Assembly: GCF_003385395.1 (NCBI RefSeq) | Contig: NZ_QNUG01000003.1 | Coordinates: 1 to 64,000, forward strand | DNA: 64,000 nt | Origin: Epilithonimonas hispanica | Lineage (GTDB): Bacteria; Bacteroidota; Bacteroidia; Flavobacteriales; Weeksellaceae | Direction of reading: 5' to 3' | In this document: positions 1-6,947 of the stretch, in pieces | Layout: every line of letters begins with the position of its first letter | How positions within the stretch are numbered: the stretch's first letter is position 1 | Program-made: the position numbers and the translations under genes | Notes under the pieces: model-generated | Told to the model about the DNA's origin: nothing | The model's input: only the letters and a program-made list of their open reading frames with translations | Databases searched by the model: none

Positions 1-879
1 AATAACCTAGATGCAATTTACGATTTTATTTTAAAGGAATTAAGAAAATTAACCATCAAAGAAAATTTTTATTTCAAACCAATTAAACCAAAATTATCTG
101 ATTTAGAGCTCATTGCAATAAATATTTCTGCGGAATATTTATCGATAGATTCAGAATATCAGTTGTTTAGATACCTCTCTAATTCAAAACTAAAGGGAAT
201 GATTGAGAGAAGTGTGTTTAATCGCAGAAAAAGAAAGCTTTTCTTACACTTGGAAAATATTAGAAAACTTATGGTTGCTAAATTTAATGAGATGGAAACC
301 ACTTTTATTGTAGATTCGATGCCTTTAGAAATCTGTAAAAACGCAAGAGCGAACCGCTCTAAAATTTGTAAGGAAAATGAATTTTCGTTTCCCAGCAAAG
401 GTTATTGCGCTTCTCAATCGAGTTATTATTATGGTTACAAATTACATGCTGTTTGTTCTGTTTCCGGAGTTTTCCAAAGTTTTGATATTTCTACAGCAAG
501 CATTCATGATATTCATTTTTTGCAAGATATCAAGCATCAAATGAACAATTGTACGTTGATTGGAGACAGGGGTTATTTATCCACCCAAGTGCAAACAGAT
601 TTGTTCAATTATGCGAATATAAAGCTGGATACACCCATGAGAAACAACCAAAAAAATTATCAAAAACAAAAATATATTTTCAGAAAATCCAGAAAAAGAA
701 TTGAGACTTTATTCTCTCAACTTTGCGACCAATTTAAAATCAGAAACAATTACGCAAAATCTTTTAACGGTTTTAAAACAAGGATATTGAGCAAAATAAC
801 AGCATTAACTTTCATTCAGTTTGTAAATGTTTTTGTTTTCAGTAGAAAAATGAATAGACTTAAAATTGAATTAATTTAA
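1..879 (+). CDS. IS982-family transposase (5' end cut by window edge)
   Basis: DDE transposase that moves its own insertion sequence. The reading frame is open from base 1 (N-N-L-D-A-I-Y-D) with no start codon inside the window, so probably only the initiator and perhaps a few codons are missing; the first in-window start (TTG at 163) would delete the N-terminal helical region and is not credible. The features seen are typical of IS982: an IVDSMP motif holding the first catalytic Asp, a YGYKLH segment, a GDRGY block with the second Asp, and a basic C-terminal part (SRKRIETLFSQL) carrying the Glu. It ends at TAA 877-879. The right inverted repeat should lie just beyond, but its partner is outside the window. 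The element sits beside a TA module and a broken scoA fragment, consistent with an unstable accessory junction. Confidence 0.85.
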   Translation, partial: NNLDAIYDFILKELRKLTIKENFYFKPIKPKLSDLELIAINISAEYLSIDSEYQLFRYLSNSKLKGMIERSVFNRRKRKLFLHLENIRKLMVAKFNEMETTFIVDSMPLEICKNARANRSKICKENEFSFPSKGYCASQSSYYYGYKLHAVCSVSGVFQSFDISTASIHDIHFLQDIKHQMNNCTLIGDRGYLSTQVQTDLFNYANIKLDTPMRNNQKNYQKQKYIFRKSRKRIETLFSQLCDQFKIRNNYAKSFNGFKTRILSKITALTFIQFVNVFVFSRKMNRLKIELI

Positions 880-912
880 TAATGCACTACGAGTATAATT
901 AAATTTTTCTTC

Positions 913-974
913 CTCATAATTCTCACCTTGGAAAATCCTTTGAACCATAATTCCCGGAATGTGGATTTCGTTTG
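913..974 (-). pseudogene. Remnant of a scoA 3' region
   Basis: A 62-bp stretch matching the distal part of the intact scoA gene (1614-1675), same orientation, with two differences. Read on the minus strand it encodes [20 protein letters not shown], identical to the scoA product; both base changes are synonymous (CAC/CAT His, GGT/GGC Gly). Beyond 913 and 974 the match stops and no start or full frame exists. It lies on the far side of the YoeB-like TA module from scoA, so the TA genes are bracketed by a direct repeat of the neighbour gene. Confidence 0.85.
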
Positions 975-1035
975 TATTATCGTCTAAATCTTGCAATTAT
1001 TTTGTAATTTTAAATTTAAAGATTTCAAAAATCAA

Positions 1036-1043
1036 TAACTTTG
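1036..1043 (+). promoter_or_regulatory. -7 promoter box of the YoeB-like TA operon
   Basis: TAACTTTG fits the Bacteroidota TAnnTTTG consensus and lies 14 bp before the antitoxin ATG. No well-placed -33 TTG is visible, so strength is uncertain. Confidence 0.45.
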
Positions 1044-1057
1044 TTAAAAATTGGATT

Positions 1058-1270
1058 ATGGACAACATTCTGATTACGCCTAAAAATGAAAAGCAATTGC
1101 AGTTACTCAAATTATTGCTGGAGGAAATGAAAATCAAGTTCAGATACGAAAAAAACGAAAACGAAACCATAAACTCTGAACTCGAAGATAAAATTAACGA
1201 AGCTCGAACGGAAAAAAAAGAAGGAAAACTTTTGACCATTGACCCAAAAAAAATATGGGAAAGTATATAG
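1058..1270 (+). CDS. Antitoxin of a YoeB/Txe-type module
   Basis: A 70-residue protein starting MDNILITPKNEKQLQL. The long upstream extension of the frame is rejected because the -7 promoter box and scoA remnant lie in it. The N-terminus resembles the short antitoxins that precede plasmid-stabilisation toxins in Bacteroidota (NILITPKNEKQLQLLKLLL); the middle is highly charged (EDKINEARTEKKEGK) and the C-terminus ends in a KKIWESI tail, the likely toxin-binding segment. The stop overlaps the toxin start by 16 bp, so the pair is translationally coupled. It presumably binds both the toxin and the operon promoter; this is family knowledge, not seen directly. Confidence 0.75.
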   Translation: MDNILITPKNEKQLQLLKLLLEEMKIKFRYEKNENETINSELEDKINEARTEKKEGKLLTIDPKKIWESI

Positions 1271-1536
1271 TTCAACTTTCAAAACGAGCGTTGAGGGATT
1301 TGAAAGACATCAAAAAATCAGGCAGAAAATTGGATATGGAAAAGGTTCAGACTTTTCTTATCGAACTCGAAGAACATCCTCGTACTGGAGCTGGCAAACC
1401 AGAACAATTAAAATATCACGACGGAGAAGTCTGGAGCAGAGAAGTGAATAAAAAAGACCGCTTTGTTTATGAGATTTTCGAAGAAGAAGTTTCTGTCACG
1501 CTCATCCAATCTTTAGGTCATTACAACGATAAATAG
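1255..1536 (+). CDS. YoeB/Txe-family mRNA interferase toxin
   Basis: A 93-residue RelE-superfamily toxin. The frame shows the expected small alpha/beta fold: IVQLSKRALRDLKDIKKSG, then a central ELEEHPRTGAGKPEQLKY block, then WSREVNKKDRFVYEI and a C-terminal QSLGHYNDK with the conserved GHY tail. That GKPEQL...WSR..N..DR.VYE..GHY pattern is diagnostic of the YoeB group, which cleaves mRNA at the ribosome. Intact, at normal length, and paired with an overlapping antitoxin. It is followed at once by a bidirectional hairpin and the convergent scoA stop. Horizontal acquisition is suggested by the duplicated scoA end on the other side of the module. Confidence 0.88.
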   Translation: MGKYIVQLSKRALRDLKDIKKSGRKLDMEKVQTFLIELEEHPRTGAGKPEQLKYHDGEVWSREVNKKDRFVYEIFEEEVSVTLIQSLGHYNDK

Positions 1537-1572
1537 AAAACCGTCTCATTTAAAAATGAAACGGTTTTTAGT
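1537..1572. terminator. Bidirectional terminator between toxin and scoA
   Basis: Inverted repeat AAAACCGTCTCATTT / AAATGAAACGGTTTT with one mismatch and A/T tracts on both sides, lying between convergent stops. Confidence 0.8.
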
Positions 1573-1574
1573 TT

Positions 1575-2276
1575 TTAAGCTTTCTTCCTAACAGTCCTCT
1601 GCTCAATCCTTTTCTCATAATTCTCGCCTTGGAAAATCCTTTGAACCATAATTCCCGGAATATGGATTTCGTTTGGGTCAAGTTGTCCAGGTTCTACTAA
1701 CTCTTCCACTTCCGCAATTGTTATTTTTCCTGCGCCTGCCATTGGAAAATTAAAATTACGAGCCGAACCTTTGAAAATTAAATTTCCGGCGTGGTCGCCT
1801 TTCCAAGCTTTTACGATGGAGAATTCAGCGTTGTAAGCGTGTTCTAAGATATGAGGTTTTCCGTTGAAATCTTTCACTTCTTTGCCTTCCGCGATTTCGG
1901 TTCCGAATCCTGCTGGTGTGTAAAATGCAGGAATCCCAGCTTGTGCTGCTCTGCATTTTTCCGCCAAAGTTCCTTGAGGCGTCAATTCCACTTCCAATTC
2001 TCCAGATAACATCTGACGTTCGAATTCTGCGTTTTCTCCAACGTAAGAAGAAATCATTTTTTTGATTTGTTTTTTCTGTAATAATAATCCCAAACCGAAA
2101 TCGTCAACGCCTGCGTTATTTGAAATACAAGTCAGATTATCTACGTCTTTCTTTACCAATTCAGCAATACAATTCTCAGGAATCCCGCAAAGCCCGAATC
2201 CGCCGAGCATTATCGTCATTCCGTTTTCTATATCTTTTACCGCTTCCTGAGCGTTTTTCACTCTTTTATCAATCAT
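1575..2276 (-). CDS. scoA: 3-oxoacid (succinyl-CoA:acetoacetate) CoA-transferase subunit A
   Basis: Alpha subunit of the heterodimeric CoA-transferase that activates acetoacetate with succinyl-CoA in ketone-body/branched-chain catabolism. The 233-residue product begins [19 protein letters not shown]; the ATG at 2276 matches the family start, while the upstream ATG adds eight unconserved residues. Visible signatures are [11 protein letters not shown] near the N-terminus and the [26 protein letters not shown] block. The catalytic Glu belongs to subunit B (scoB), which normally follows in the same operon; here the 3' side is occupied by a TA module, a scoA remnant and an IS, so scoB is not in the window. 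The terminal codons may have arrived with the TA cassette. Confidence 0.93.
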   Translation of the reverse strand: MIDKRVKNAQEAVKDIENGMTIMLGGFGLCGIPENCIAELVKKDVDNLTCISNNAGVDDFGLGLLLQKKQIKKMISSYVGENAEFERQMLSGELEVELTPQGTLAEKCRAAQAGIPAFYTPAGFGTEIAEGKEVKDFNGKPHILEHAYNAEFSIVKAWKGDHAGNLIFKGSARNFNFPMAGAGKITIAEVEELVEPGQLDPNEIHIPGIMVQRIFQGENYEKRIEQRTVRKKA

Positions 2277-2384
2277 AAAATTGAGTTTTCTTTTGTTCAA
2301 TTTGTTGGTTTATAAATATAGAAAAATCCGTGTATTGGAAGAAAGAAAATAGAGAAAAGACAAAAAACTGATATTCTTTGAAGT

Positions 2385-2410
2385 AAAAACCACAAAAAGT
2401 CACAAAAAAA
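2385..2410. repeat. CACAAA-type dispersed intergenic repeat
   Basis: The sequence CCACAAAAAGTCACAAA is one copy of the dispersed (A)CCACAAAnTCACAAA / CTTTGTGnCTTTGTGG family also seen at 6821-6915 and 10724-10857. Confidence 0.5.
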
Positions 2411-2436
2411 GCCATACACCAAAAATGTACGACTTT
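2402..2436 (-). terminator. Terminator of the small secreted protein gene
   Basis: On the minus strand AAGTCGTACA pairs with TGTATGGCTT (10 bp including G-U pairs), followed by a run of T. A similar hairpin follows the broken paralogue near 17010-17040. Confidence 0.6.
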
Positions 2437-2464
2437 TCCCTAACAATTTTAAACATTTAAACTT

Positions 2465-2860
2465 TTATCGGTTGTCTATAGTAACGCTCACTGGCATTAC
2501 ATAAGATGATGCTACCATTTTCTGGCTTATTTTGTCCATATTCACTTTATAAAGCAAATGCGTCAAAACGTTTTCTAATTCTTTGCTCACATTTTTGCAG
2601 TCGCCATTGGCGCTTACATTGGTGATTTTTCCATTTTCAGAAAGACTGAATCTCACGTTGGAATTCACAACTCCTTCTTTATAATCTTGGTTGGTGAAAT
2701 CGAAATTATCTTTCAACAATTTCCTTAATTCCCCAAATCCATCGCCTGAATTAATAATGACTTCTTGTATTTTGTTGTCTGTAGTTTGAGCTTTTGCTAA
2801 GTTGAGCGTTCCTAAAATTCCAAATAAAAATATTGATAACGCTAGCATTTTCTTGTTCAT
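2465..2860 (-). CDS. Small secreted protein, intact copy of an inverted pair
   Basis: A 131-residue protein of unknown function starting MNKKMLALSIFLFGILGTLNL with a Sec signal peptide (cleavage likely after LAKA). The mature part has an NVRFSLSENGKITNVSANGDC segment reminiscent of TonB C-terminal-like periplasmic proteins, but no confident family was assigned. The start at 2860 is preferred to a TTG two codons upstream. A near-identical but broken copy lies in opposite orientation at 16625. The minus-strand -7 box TAACTTTG just upstream is present here and lost in the other copy. An extracytoplasmic location is inferred from the signal peptide. Confidence 0.7.
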   Translation of the reverse strand: MNKKMLALSIFLFGILGTLNLAKAQTTDNKIQEVIINSGDGFGELRKLLKDNFDFTNQDYKEGVVNSNVRFSLSENGKITNVSANGDCKNVSKELENVLTHLLYKVNMDKISQKMVASSYVMPVSVTIDNR

Positions 2861-3010
2861 AATCAATTGATTTTAAGTTATTACTTATCTAACATTACAG
2901 CAAAGTTAATAAATATTCGTATCAAGTTAATATTAAATTAATATTAAAAGTGAAAATTTAACTTTGAGAAAAGAAAAAGGATTCTGAAATTTTCAAAATC
3001 CTATAAATAA
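2465..3010 (-). repeat. Left arm of a ~0.5-kb inverted duplication
   Basis: On the minus strand this arm reads terminator-like hairpin (AAGGATT...AATCCT), AT-rich leader, GTTAGATAAGTAATAACTT motif, then the small secreted gene. The same order occurs on the plus strand from about 16487 to 17040. Similarity covers coding and non-coding parts and is imperfect, so the duplication is not recent. Confidence 0.8.
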
Positions 3011-3092
3011 AACCTTTGTTATTCCGCATGATTTCAATGGTTTACTAATATTATGATTCAATGTGTGATCTTATTGAAAATTTCAATTATGA

Positions 3093-3208
3093 CCAATCCC
3101 GCATTAGAGACAGTAATGGAAATCCTGTTTTTGTAGTTTGGAAATCTTCTATTCAAAAGGGAAAACATCTTCCACAAAAAAGGTTGTAGTGGATAGCGCT
3201 ACCCAAGC
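3093..3208 (+). repeat. Dispersed structured intergenic element, copy A (diverged)
   Basis: Has the element outline AATCCCGcat...AGTaaTGGaAATCCTgTTTTTG, a loop, then CAAAAAaGgTT...GTGGATAGCG. Copies B to E occur at 26901, 30208, 40353 and 48179. The rest of the 2935-3405 gap holds the duplicated hairpin/leader and AT-rich sequence; the open frame at 3138-3347 runs through this element and is not credible as a gene. Confidence 0.6.
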
Positions 3209-3405
3209 TGTGGCCCTGCGAGAGTCTCAGGTTGACAAGCGCAGGCGACGGAATTGCCCAAATATCGTAAAATATATGATGCGAATGCAAAAAGTTTTTA
3301 AATTTATTTTACTGATAATCAATATATTAAAGTTTTATTTTAATTAATTTTGAATATTGAGGCAACCATTTCGGATTTTTGTCGTCTTATAGTCAGAAAG
3401 AAAAA

Positions 3406-3966
3406 ATGAACAGAGATTTGCAACATATCTTTTCCAAAGCGAAGAAAAATGACCGACTGGCTCAGAAGAGTTTGTTCGAGATGTTTTCGGGGAAAATGTT
3501 GTCGGTCGCCAATTCTTACATTAATAATCGGGATGATGCGGAAGATGTTTTGATGAATGCTTTCTACAAAGCGTTTACAAAGCTCGATGATTGTAAAAAT
3601 TATGAATCGTTTCCTTTCTGGCTGAGAAAAATTGTAGTGAATGATGCCATCAGTTTTATCAGAAAAAACAAACATATTCTGTATGCGGAAACCGAGTTTA
3701 CAGATTCGATAGCAGAAAAGGTAGAAGATATTTCGGAGTTTTCTCAGGAGATTGATTTAGAAGTGATTTTCAAAGAAATGCCGATTGGTTACAAACTAGT
3801 TTTTAATCTCGCCGTTTTTGAGGAAAAGAAGCATCAGGAAATTGCAGAAATCCTTAATATATCTGAAGAAACAAGCAAAAGTCAGCTTAGCAAAGCAAAA
3901 AAATGGATACAAGATTATTTTAACGGGCAACAAAACACGAAAAAAAATGCAGAATCTGAAATCTAA
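3406..3966 (+). CDS. ECF-type RNA polymerase sigma factor
   Basis: A sigma-70-family factor of the extracytoplasmic-function class (186 residues from ATG 3406; an in-frame TTG 27 bp upstream has no support). Region 2 is seen as LFEMFSGKMLSVANSYINNRDDAEDVLMNAFYKAF, with the DAEDV core-binding motif; region 4 as the helix-turn-helix MPIGYKLVFNLAVFEEKKHQEIAEILNISEETSKSQLSKAKKW. It overlaps the next gene by 20 bp, which encodes a single-pass membrane protein of the kind that anchors such sigma factors, and a barrel protein follows. The operon therefore looks like a self-contained envelope-sensing unit; the target genes are unknown. Confidence 0.88.
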   Translation: MNRDLQHIFSKAKKNDRLAQKSLFEMFSGKMLSVANSYINNRDDAEDVLMNAFYKAFTKLDDCKNYESFPFWLRKIVVNDAISFIRKNKHILYAETEFTDSIAEKVEDISEFSQEIDLEVIFKEMPIGYKLVFNLAVFEEKKHQEIAEILNISEETSKSQLSKAKKWIQDYFNGQQNTKKNAESEI

Positions 3967-4630
3967 ATACGAACAAAAGGAAATGAAAGTTTCCGACGGT
4001 CTTTGGGACAGATTGGAAGAAAAACTTGACCAAGCTCCTACGAAAGAAAAGAAACCGAAAGTAATTTGGTGGAGGTTTGTTGCTGTTATTATTCTAATTG
4101 TGAATTTCGGTGCAATTTCTTGGATGACTGATATTAAAAATAAAGTGAAAGAAAATCCAGAATTTGAATTCAGAACTGACCAAATTTCAAGTGTACGTCA
4201 GCATTCTGAAAATACAGACGGAATCCAAAAATCGATTCCTATTAATAATTCTGAAACTAATCATCAAAAATTGACAATTACAAACATCAATTCTTCGACT
4301 TCAGAACTAACTAAGAAAGAAAATCAAATCACAGAAAAAGTTTCTGAAAAAGAATTGATTATAAAAAAAGAAGAGCCACAAACTATTTCTCAATTAGAAG
4401 AAAAATTGGCTCAAAATGAAATACAGAAACCAAGAGAAAAAGTAAAATACGTGTCTTCATCGGATTTACTTTTCGGGGTAGAAATCGATAAAGCCAAAAC
4501 AGAAACTCCAAAATCTGCAATGGGAATTAATACCATAAAACTCAAAAATGATTCTGATCTCCCAAATCCAAAACGTATCAAACTCTTCGGAATTACGCTC
4601 TACGACAAAGATTCTATAACTACTAAATAA
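3947..4630 (+). CDS. Anti-sigma-like single-pass membrane protein
   Basis: A 227-residue protein starting MQNLKSKYEQKEMKVSDGLW at the ATG that overlaps the sigma gene; the longer frame upstream shadows the sigma gene. The short cytoplasmic part (about residues 1-35) carries SDGLWDRLEEKLDQ, a pattern common at the N-terminus of flavobacterial regulators encoded after ECF factors. One transmembrane helix follows (about 38-60, VIWWRFVAVIILIVNFGAIS), then a long Lys/Glu/Ser-rich periplasmic stretch. No zinc-binding HxxxCxxC motif of classical ZAS anti-sigma factors is present. The anti-sigma role is inferred from position and topology. Confidence 0.65.
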   Translation: MQNLKSKYEQKEMKVSDGLWDRLEEKLDQAPTKEKKPKVIWWRFVAVIILIVNFGAISWMTDIKNKVKENPEFEFRTDQISSVRQHSENTDGIQKSIPINNSETNHQKLTITNINSSTSELTKKENQITEKVSEKELIIKKEEPQTISQLEEKLAQNEIQKPREKVKYVSSSDLLFGVEIDKAKTETPKSAMGINTIKLKNDSDLPNPKRIKLFGITLYDKDSITTK

Positions 4631-4637
4631 TTAAACT

Positions 4638-5720
4638 ATGAAGTTCAAAATTCTACTTTTAGCAATGCTTTCAAGCTTTGCTACAGCACAAACTACGCTT
4701 GATAATCAGATGAAATCTTATACAGAGAAAGTCAATTCAATCGTATCCACAGAGAAAGCGAATATGAAAGCCGAAACTGATAAAATCGATGAAGCTTTCA
4801 CCTCCGGAAAGATTACAAAAGCGGAACAAATTGCTCAAAAAGAAACGGTTTCTAAAAAATATGAAACTATTATTAATGATAAAATTGAGAACGAGCGTCA
4901 ACAGCTTGAGGATATTACTAAAACCGCTGTTACGAACTCGGTTTACAATACAAAACCAGACACATTGAAAAATAAAAATGTAATGGTTTTTGGAACTTCA
5001 GGATTGTCAATTAAAATTAAAAAGAAAGACAAGTCACCAAAAGAATATATCAATACGAGCGCCGTCAGTGTAGGTTATGCTTTCGCCAATTTGACAAAAG
5101 ATAAAGGAAGTTTCAATCCGTTTGAAAATGATTCGGAAATGAGAATTGGGAACTCACACAATGTTGAGGTTCAGTTCAGAAAAGATAAGCAATTAGGAAG
5201 TTTCAAGAGTCCTTGGATTTTAAGATACGGATTGGCTTACAGAACAGACACTTATATGCCAAAACGTCCTCAGGTTTTTGTTCAGGATAATTCACAGTTA
5301 TTTCTTGAAGATTTTCAACAAGGAAGTTTGAAACGTTCAAAATTGAGAAATGTTTATCTGACTTTACCAATTGAATTTCAGCTTTATCTTAATCCAAAAC
5401 ACACCGAATATGATGGTAAACAATATCTGGATGTGAGAAAAAAAATGTGGAAAGTTGGATTGGGAGCTTATGCGGGAATCAATACAAGAAGTATCGTAAA
5501 AGTGAAATATCATAATGAAAATGACAAGTTCAAAAAGTACGATTATACTTTGGATGACGGCGTGAATGCTTTCTTATTTGGAGGAAAATTCAGTCTGGGA
5601 TATGGAGGCGTTAATTTATTCATCAAAAAAGATTTCACACCGATTTTCAATAACAAAGCGAACTTGTCAAACAAAAACGGAATCCAAATCGGAATCGAAA
5701 TCGCCAATATTGATTTTTAA
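4638..5720 (+). CDS. Outer-membrane beta-barrel-like protein with coiled-coil N-terminus
   Basis: A 360-residue exported protein, third gene of the sigma-factor operon (7-bp gap). It has a signal peptide (MKFKILLLAMLSSFATAQ), then a charged helical stretch of roughly 70 residues rich in Lys/Glu that looks coiled-coil, and then alternating aromatic/polar strands with repeated glycine (VSVGYAFANL, WILRYGLAYRTD, KVGLGAYAGINTRS, FLFGGKFSLGYGGVNLFIKK) typical of a small outer-membrane barrel. It ends in IGIEIANIDF, an aromatic terminus as expected of barrel proteins. Its function is unknown. Co-transcription with a sigma/anti-sigma pair suggests an envelope stress sensor or effector. Confidence 0.65.
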   Translation: MKFKILLLAMLSSFATAQTTLDNQMKSYTEKVNSIVSTEKANMKAETDKIDEAFTSGKITKAEQIAQKETVSKKYETIINDKIENERQQLEDITKTAVTNSVYNTKPDTLKNKNVMVFGTSGLSIKIKKKDKSPKEYINTSAVSVGYAFANLTKDKGSFNPFENDSEMRIGNSHNVEVQFRKDKQLGSFKSPWILRYGLAYRTDTYMPKRPQVFVQDNSQLFLEDFQQGSLKRSKLRNVYLTLPIEFQLYLNPKHTEYDGKQYLDVRKKMWKVGLGAYAGINTRSIVKVKYHNENDKFKKYDYTLDDGVNAFLFGGKFSLGYGGVNLFIKKDFTPIFNNKANLSNKNGIQIGIEIANIDF

Positions 5721-5765
5721 TTGATAACATTTTCATAGAACATTCTTATACATTATTTTCTTATT

Positions 5766-5800
5766 AAAACTCATATCTTGAATGGATGTGAGTTTTTTAT
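5766..5800. terminator. Terminator of the sigma/anti-sigma/barrel operon
   Basis: AAAACTCATATC / GATGTGAGTTTT stem followed by TTTAT; it also lies against the stop of the convergent RelE-type toxin. Confidence 0.7.
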
Positions 5801-6093
5801 TTCAATTCTACATTTTCGGAGTTTTGACTTCCGTGTCTGATGGTTAAGATGTAAAGAGTGTCATTTACGAATTCATAATAGAGAAGATACTTATGAATGA
5901 TTTTGATGTAAACATTGGGAATGTCGGTTTTTCTGCCAATTTTCGGTTGCTCCAGAATTAGATTTAATTGAGCTTCAATAAGTGAGTTTAATTTCAGACT
6001 GAAGGCATTTGACTTGTATCTATCAATCCAATATTGCAAAATTTCCACAAGCTCCTTTTTGGCTTTGAGAGTCCAGACTATTTTTTCAGCCAT
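5797..6093 (-). CDS. RelE/ParE-family toxin
   Basis: A 98-residue type II toxin. Family signatures are visible: IVWTLKAKKELVEILQYWID in the first helix hairpin, LIEAQLNLILEQPKIGRKTD and, at the end, YIKIIHKYLLYYEFVNDTLYILTIRHGSQN, the usual beta-strand run ending in an R-H-x pair. It is translated from an ATG 16 bp inside the antitoxin frame. Whether it acts on mRNA (RelE) or gyrase (ParE) cannot be told from sequence alone; the tail is more ParE-like. Intact. Confidence 0.85.
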   Translation of the reverse strand: MAEKIVWTLKAKKELVEILQYWIDRYKSNAFSLKLNSLIEAQLNLILEQPKIGRKTDIPNVYIKIIHKYLLYYEFVNDTLYILTIRHGSQNSENVELK

Positions 6094-6311
6094 TCTTTGA
6101 TTTCTTCTTGAACACTATTGTTAGAAAGAACGTCTCCATTGTCAATCTGATATCTTGCTTCGGAAATTGCTTTCTTTTCTTCTTCGGAAGTTATATAAAT
6201 AGATTCGTCAGCTTGAAATTTCAATTGCTGTAATATTTCTTTTAGCCTTGCTTTGTCAGTAATGCTTTTAATATGGTTGATTAAGTCTAGCTTTAATTCC
6301 GCAGTATTCAT
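6078..6311 (-). CDS. Antitoxin of the RelE/ParE-type module
   Basis: A 77-residue partner preceding and overlapping the toxin. The helical N-terminus (MNTAELKLDLINHIKSITD) and the EEEKKAISEARYQIDNGDVLSN segment, followed by VQEEIKEWLKK, match the small Bacteroidota antitoxins found before ParE-like toxins; the AISEARYQIDNGDVLS part is the recurrent motif and the tail probably wraps the toxin. The same type of tail (IEKGIAQADAGKLNPHSKARE) occurs in the antitoxin at 18492. About 130 bp of AT-rich sequence separates it from the divergent gene at 6439. Confidence 0.75.
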   Translation of the reverse strand: MNTAELKLDLINHIKSITDKARLKEILQQLKFQADESIYITSEEEKKAISEARYQIDNGDVLSNNSVQEEIKEWLKK

Positions 6312-6438
6312 GATTCATAAATCTTGATATAAAATTATAAAATTAATTTGACTTTTTTTCTGAATAAATTAAAAACATCATCGTACAATTGTTGTGCTTA
6401 TCTGATTTTTTATTTACATTGCCAAACAGGATTTAAGA

Positions 6439-6852
6439 ATGAAAAATTTACAGTTAATCGGATTATTTTTGGTTGTGGCAGGCAGTTTTCTACCATTGGT
6501 TCGTATTCCCATCATTGGAAACTGGAACTATTGGAAAGTTGATAATACACTTGCTGTTGCAGTTTGGGGATTTTCCTTATTAATGCTTGTTTTCATCTTA
6601 ATTGACAAAACTAAATTCGTGAGAATAATAGCGTTTTTAATGATATTGCTTTTTGTTTTCACAATCGTTGCTATTAAGTTAAAATCTTTAGATTATTTCA
6701 GTTTTTTACCATTCAAATCTTGGCAATCGACATTCGCGGGAATCGTAAAATTATCTTGGGGATGGTTCATAGAATTTTTAGGGGTTGCTCTAATTTTAAT
6801 CTCATCAATTAAAAATATTGAATCACAAAGACACAAGGATTTACACAATTAA
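6439..6852 (+). CDS. Four-helix membrane protein of unknown function
   Basis: A 137-residue integral membrane protein with about four hydrophobic segments (LIGLFLVVAGSFLPLV; LAVAVWGFSLLMLVFILI; IIAFLMILLFVFTIVAI; GWFIEFLGVALILISSI). No family is recognised with confidence. The last ten residues (ESQRHKDLHN) are encoded by one arm of a CACAAA-type intergenic repeat whose other arm lies at 6876-6915, so the C-terminus is probably repeat-derived and the ancestral protein may have ended slightly earlier. Confidence 0.6.
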   Translation: MKNLQLIGLFLVVAGSFLPLVRIPIIGNWNYWKVDNTLAVAVWGFSLLMLVFILIDKTKFVRIIAFLMILLFVFTIVAIKLKSLDYFSFLPFKSWQSTFAGIVKLSWGWFIEFLGVALILISSIKNIESQRHKDLHN

Positions 6853-6915
6853 TTTCAGAATAATCACAATAAATCTTGTGAGCCTAGTGAAAAAACTTTG
6901 TGACCTTTGTGTTTA
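6821..6915. repeat. CACAAA/TTTGTG inverted repeat invading a gene end
   Basis: The left arm CACAAAGACACAAGG lies inside the 3' end of the upstream gene and the right arm CTTTGTGACCTTTGTG lies in the gap before the thiolase gene. It belongs to the same family as 10724-10857. Confidence 0.65.
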
Positions 6916-6947
6916 AAAAATAATTAAAATCAAAAATTAAAAATATT

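Noticed and set aside
3138-3347. Open frame of 69 codons after the structured element
   Set aside because: It runs through repeat element copy A, has no ribosome-binding site or recognisable protein character, and ends in low-complexity AT-rich sequence.
3818-3946. N-terminal extension of the anti-sigma-like frame
   Set aside because: It lies wholly inside the sigma-factor gene in another frame; the ATG at 3947 gives the normal family start.
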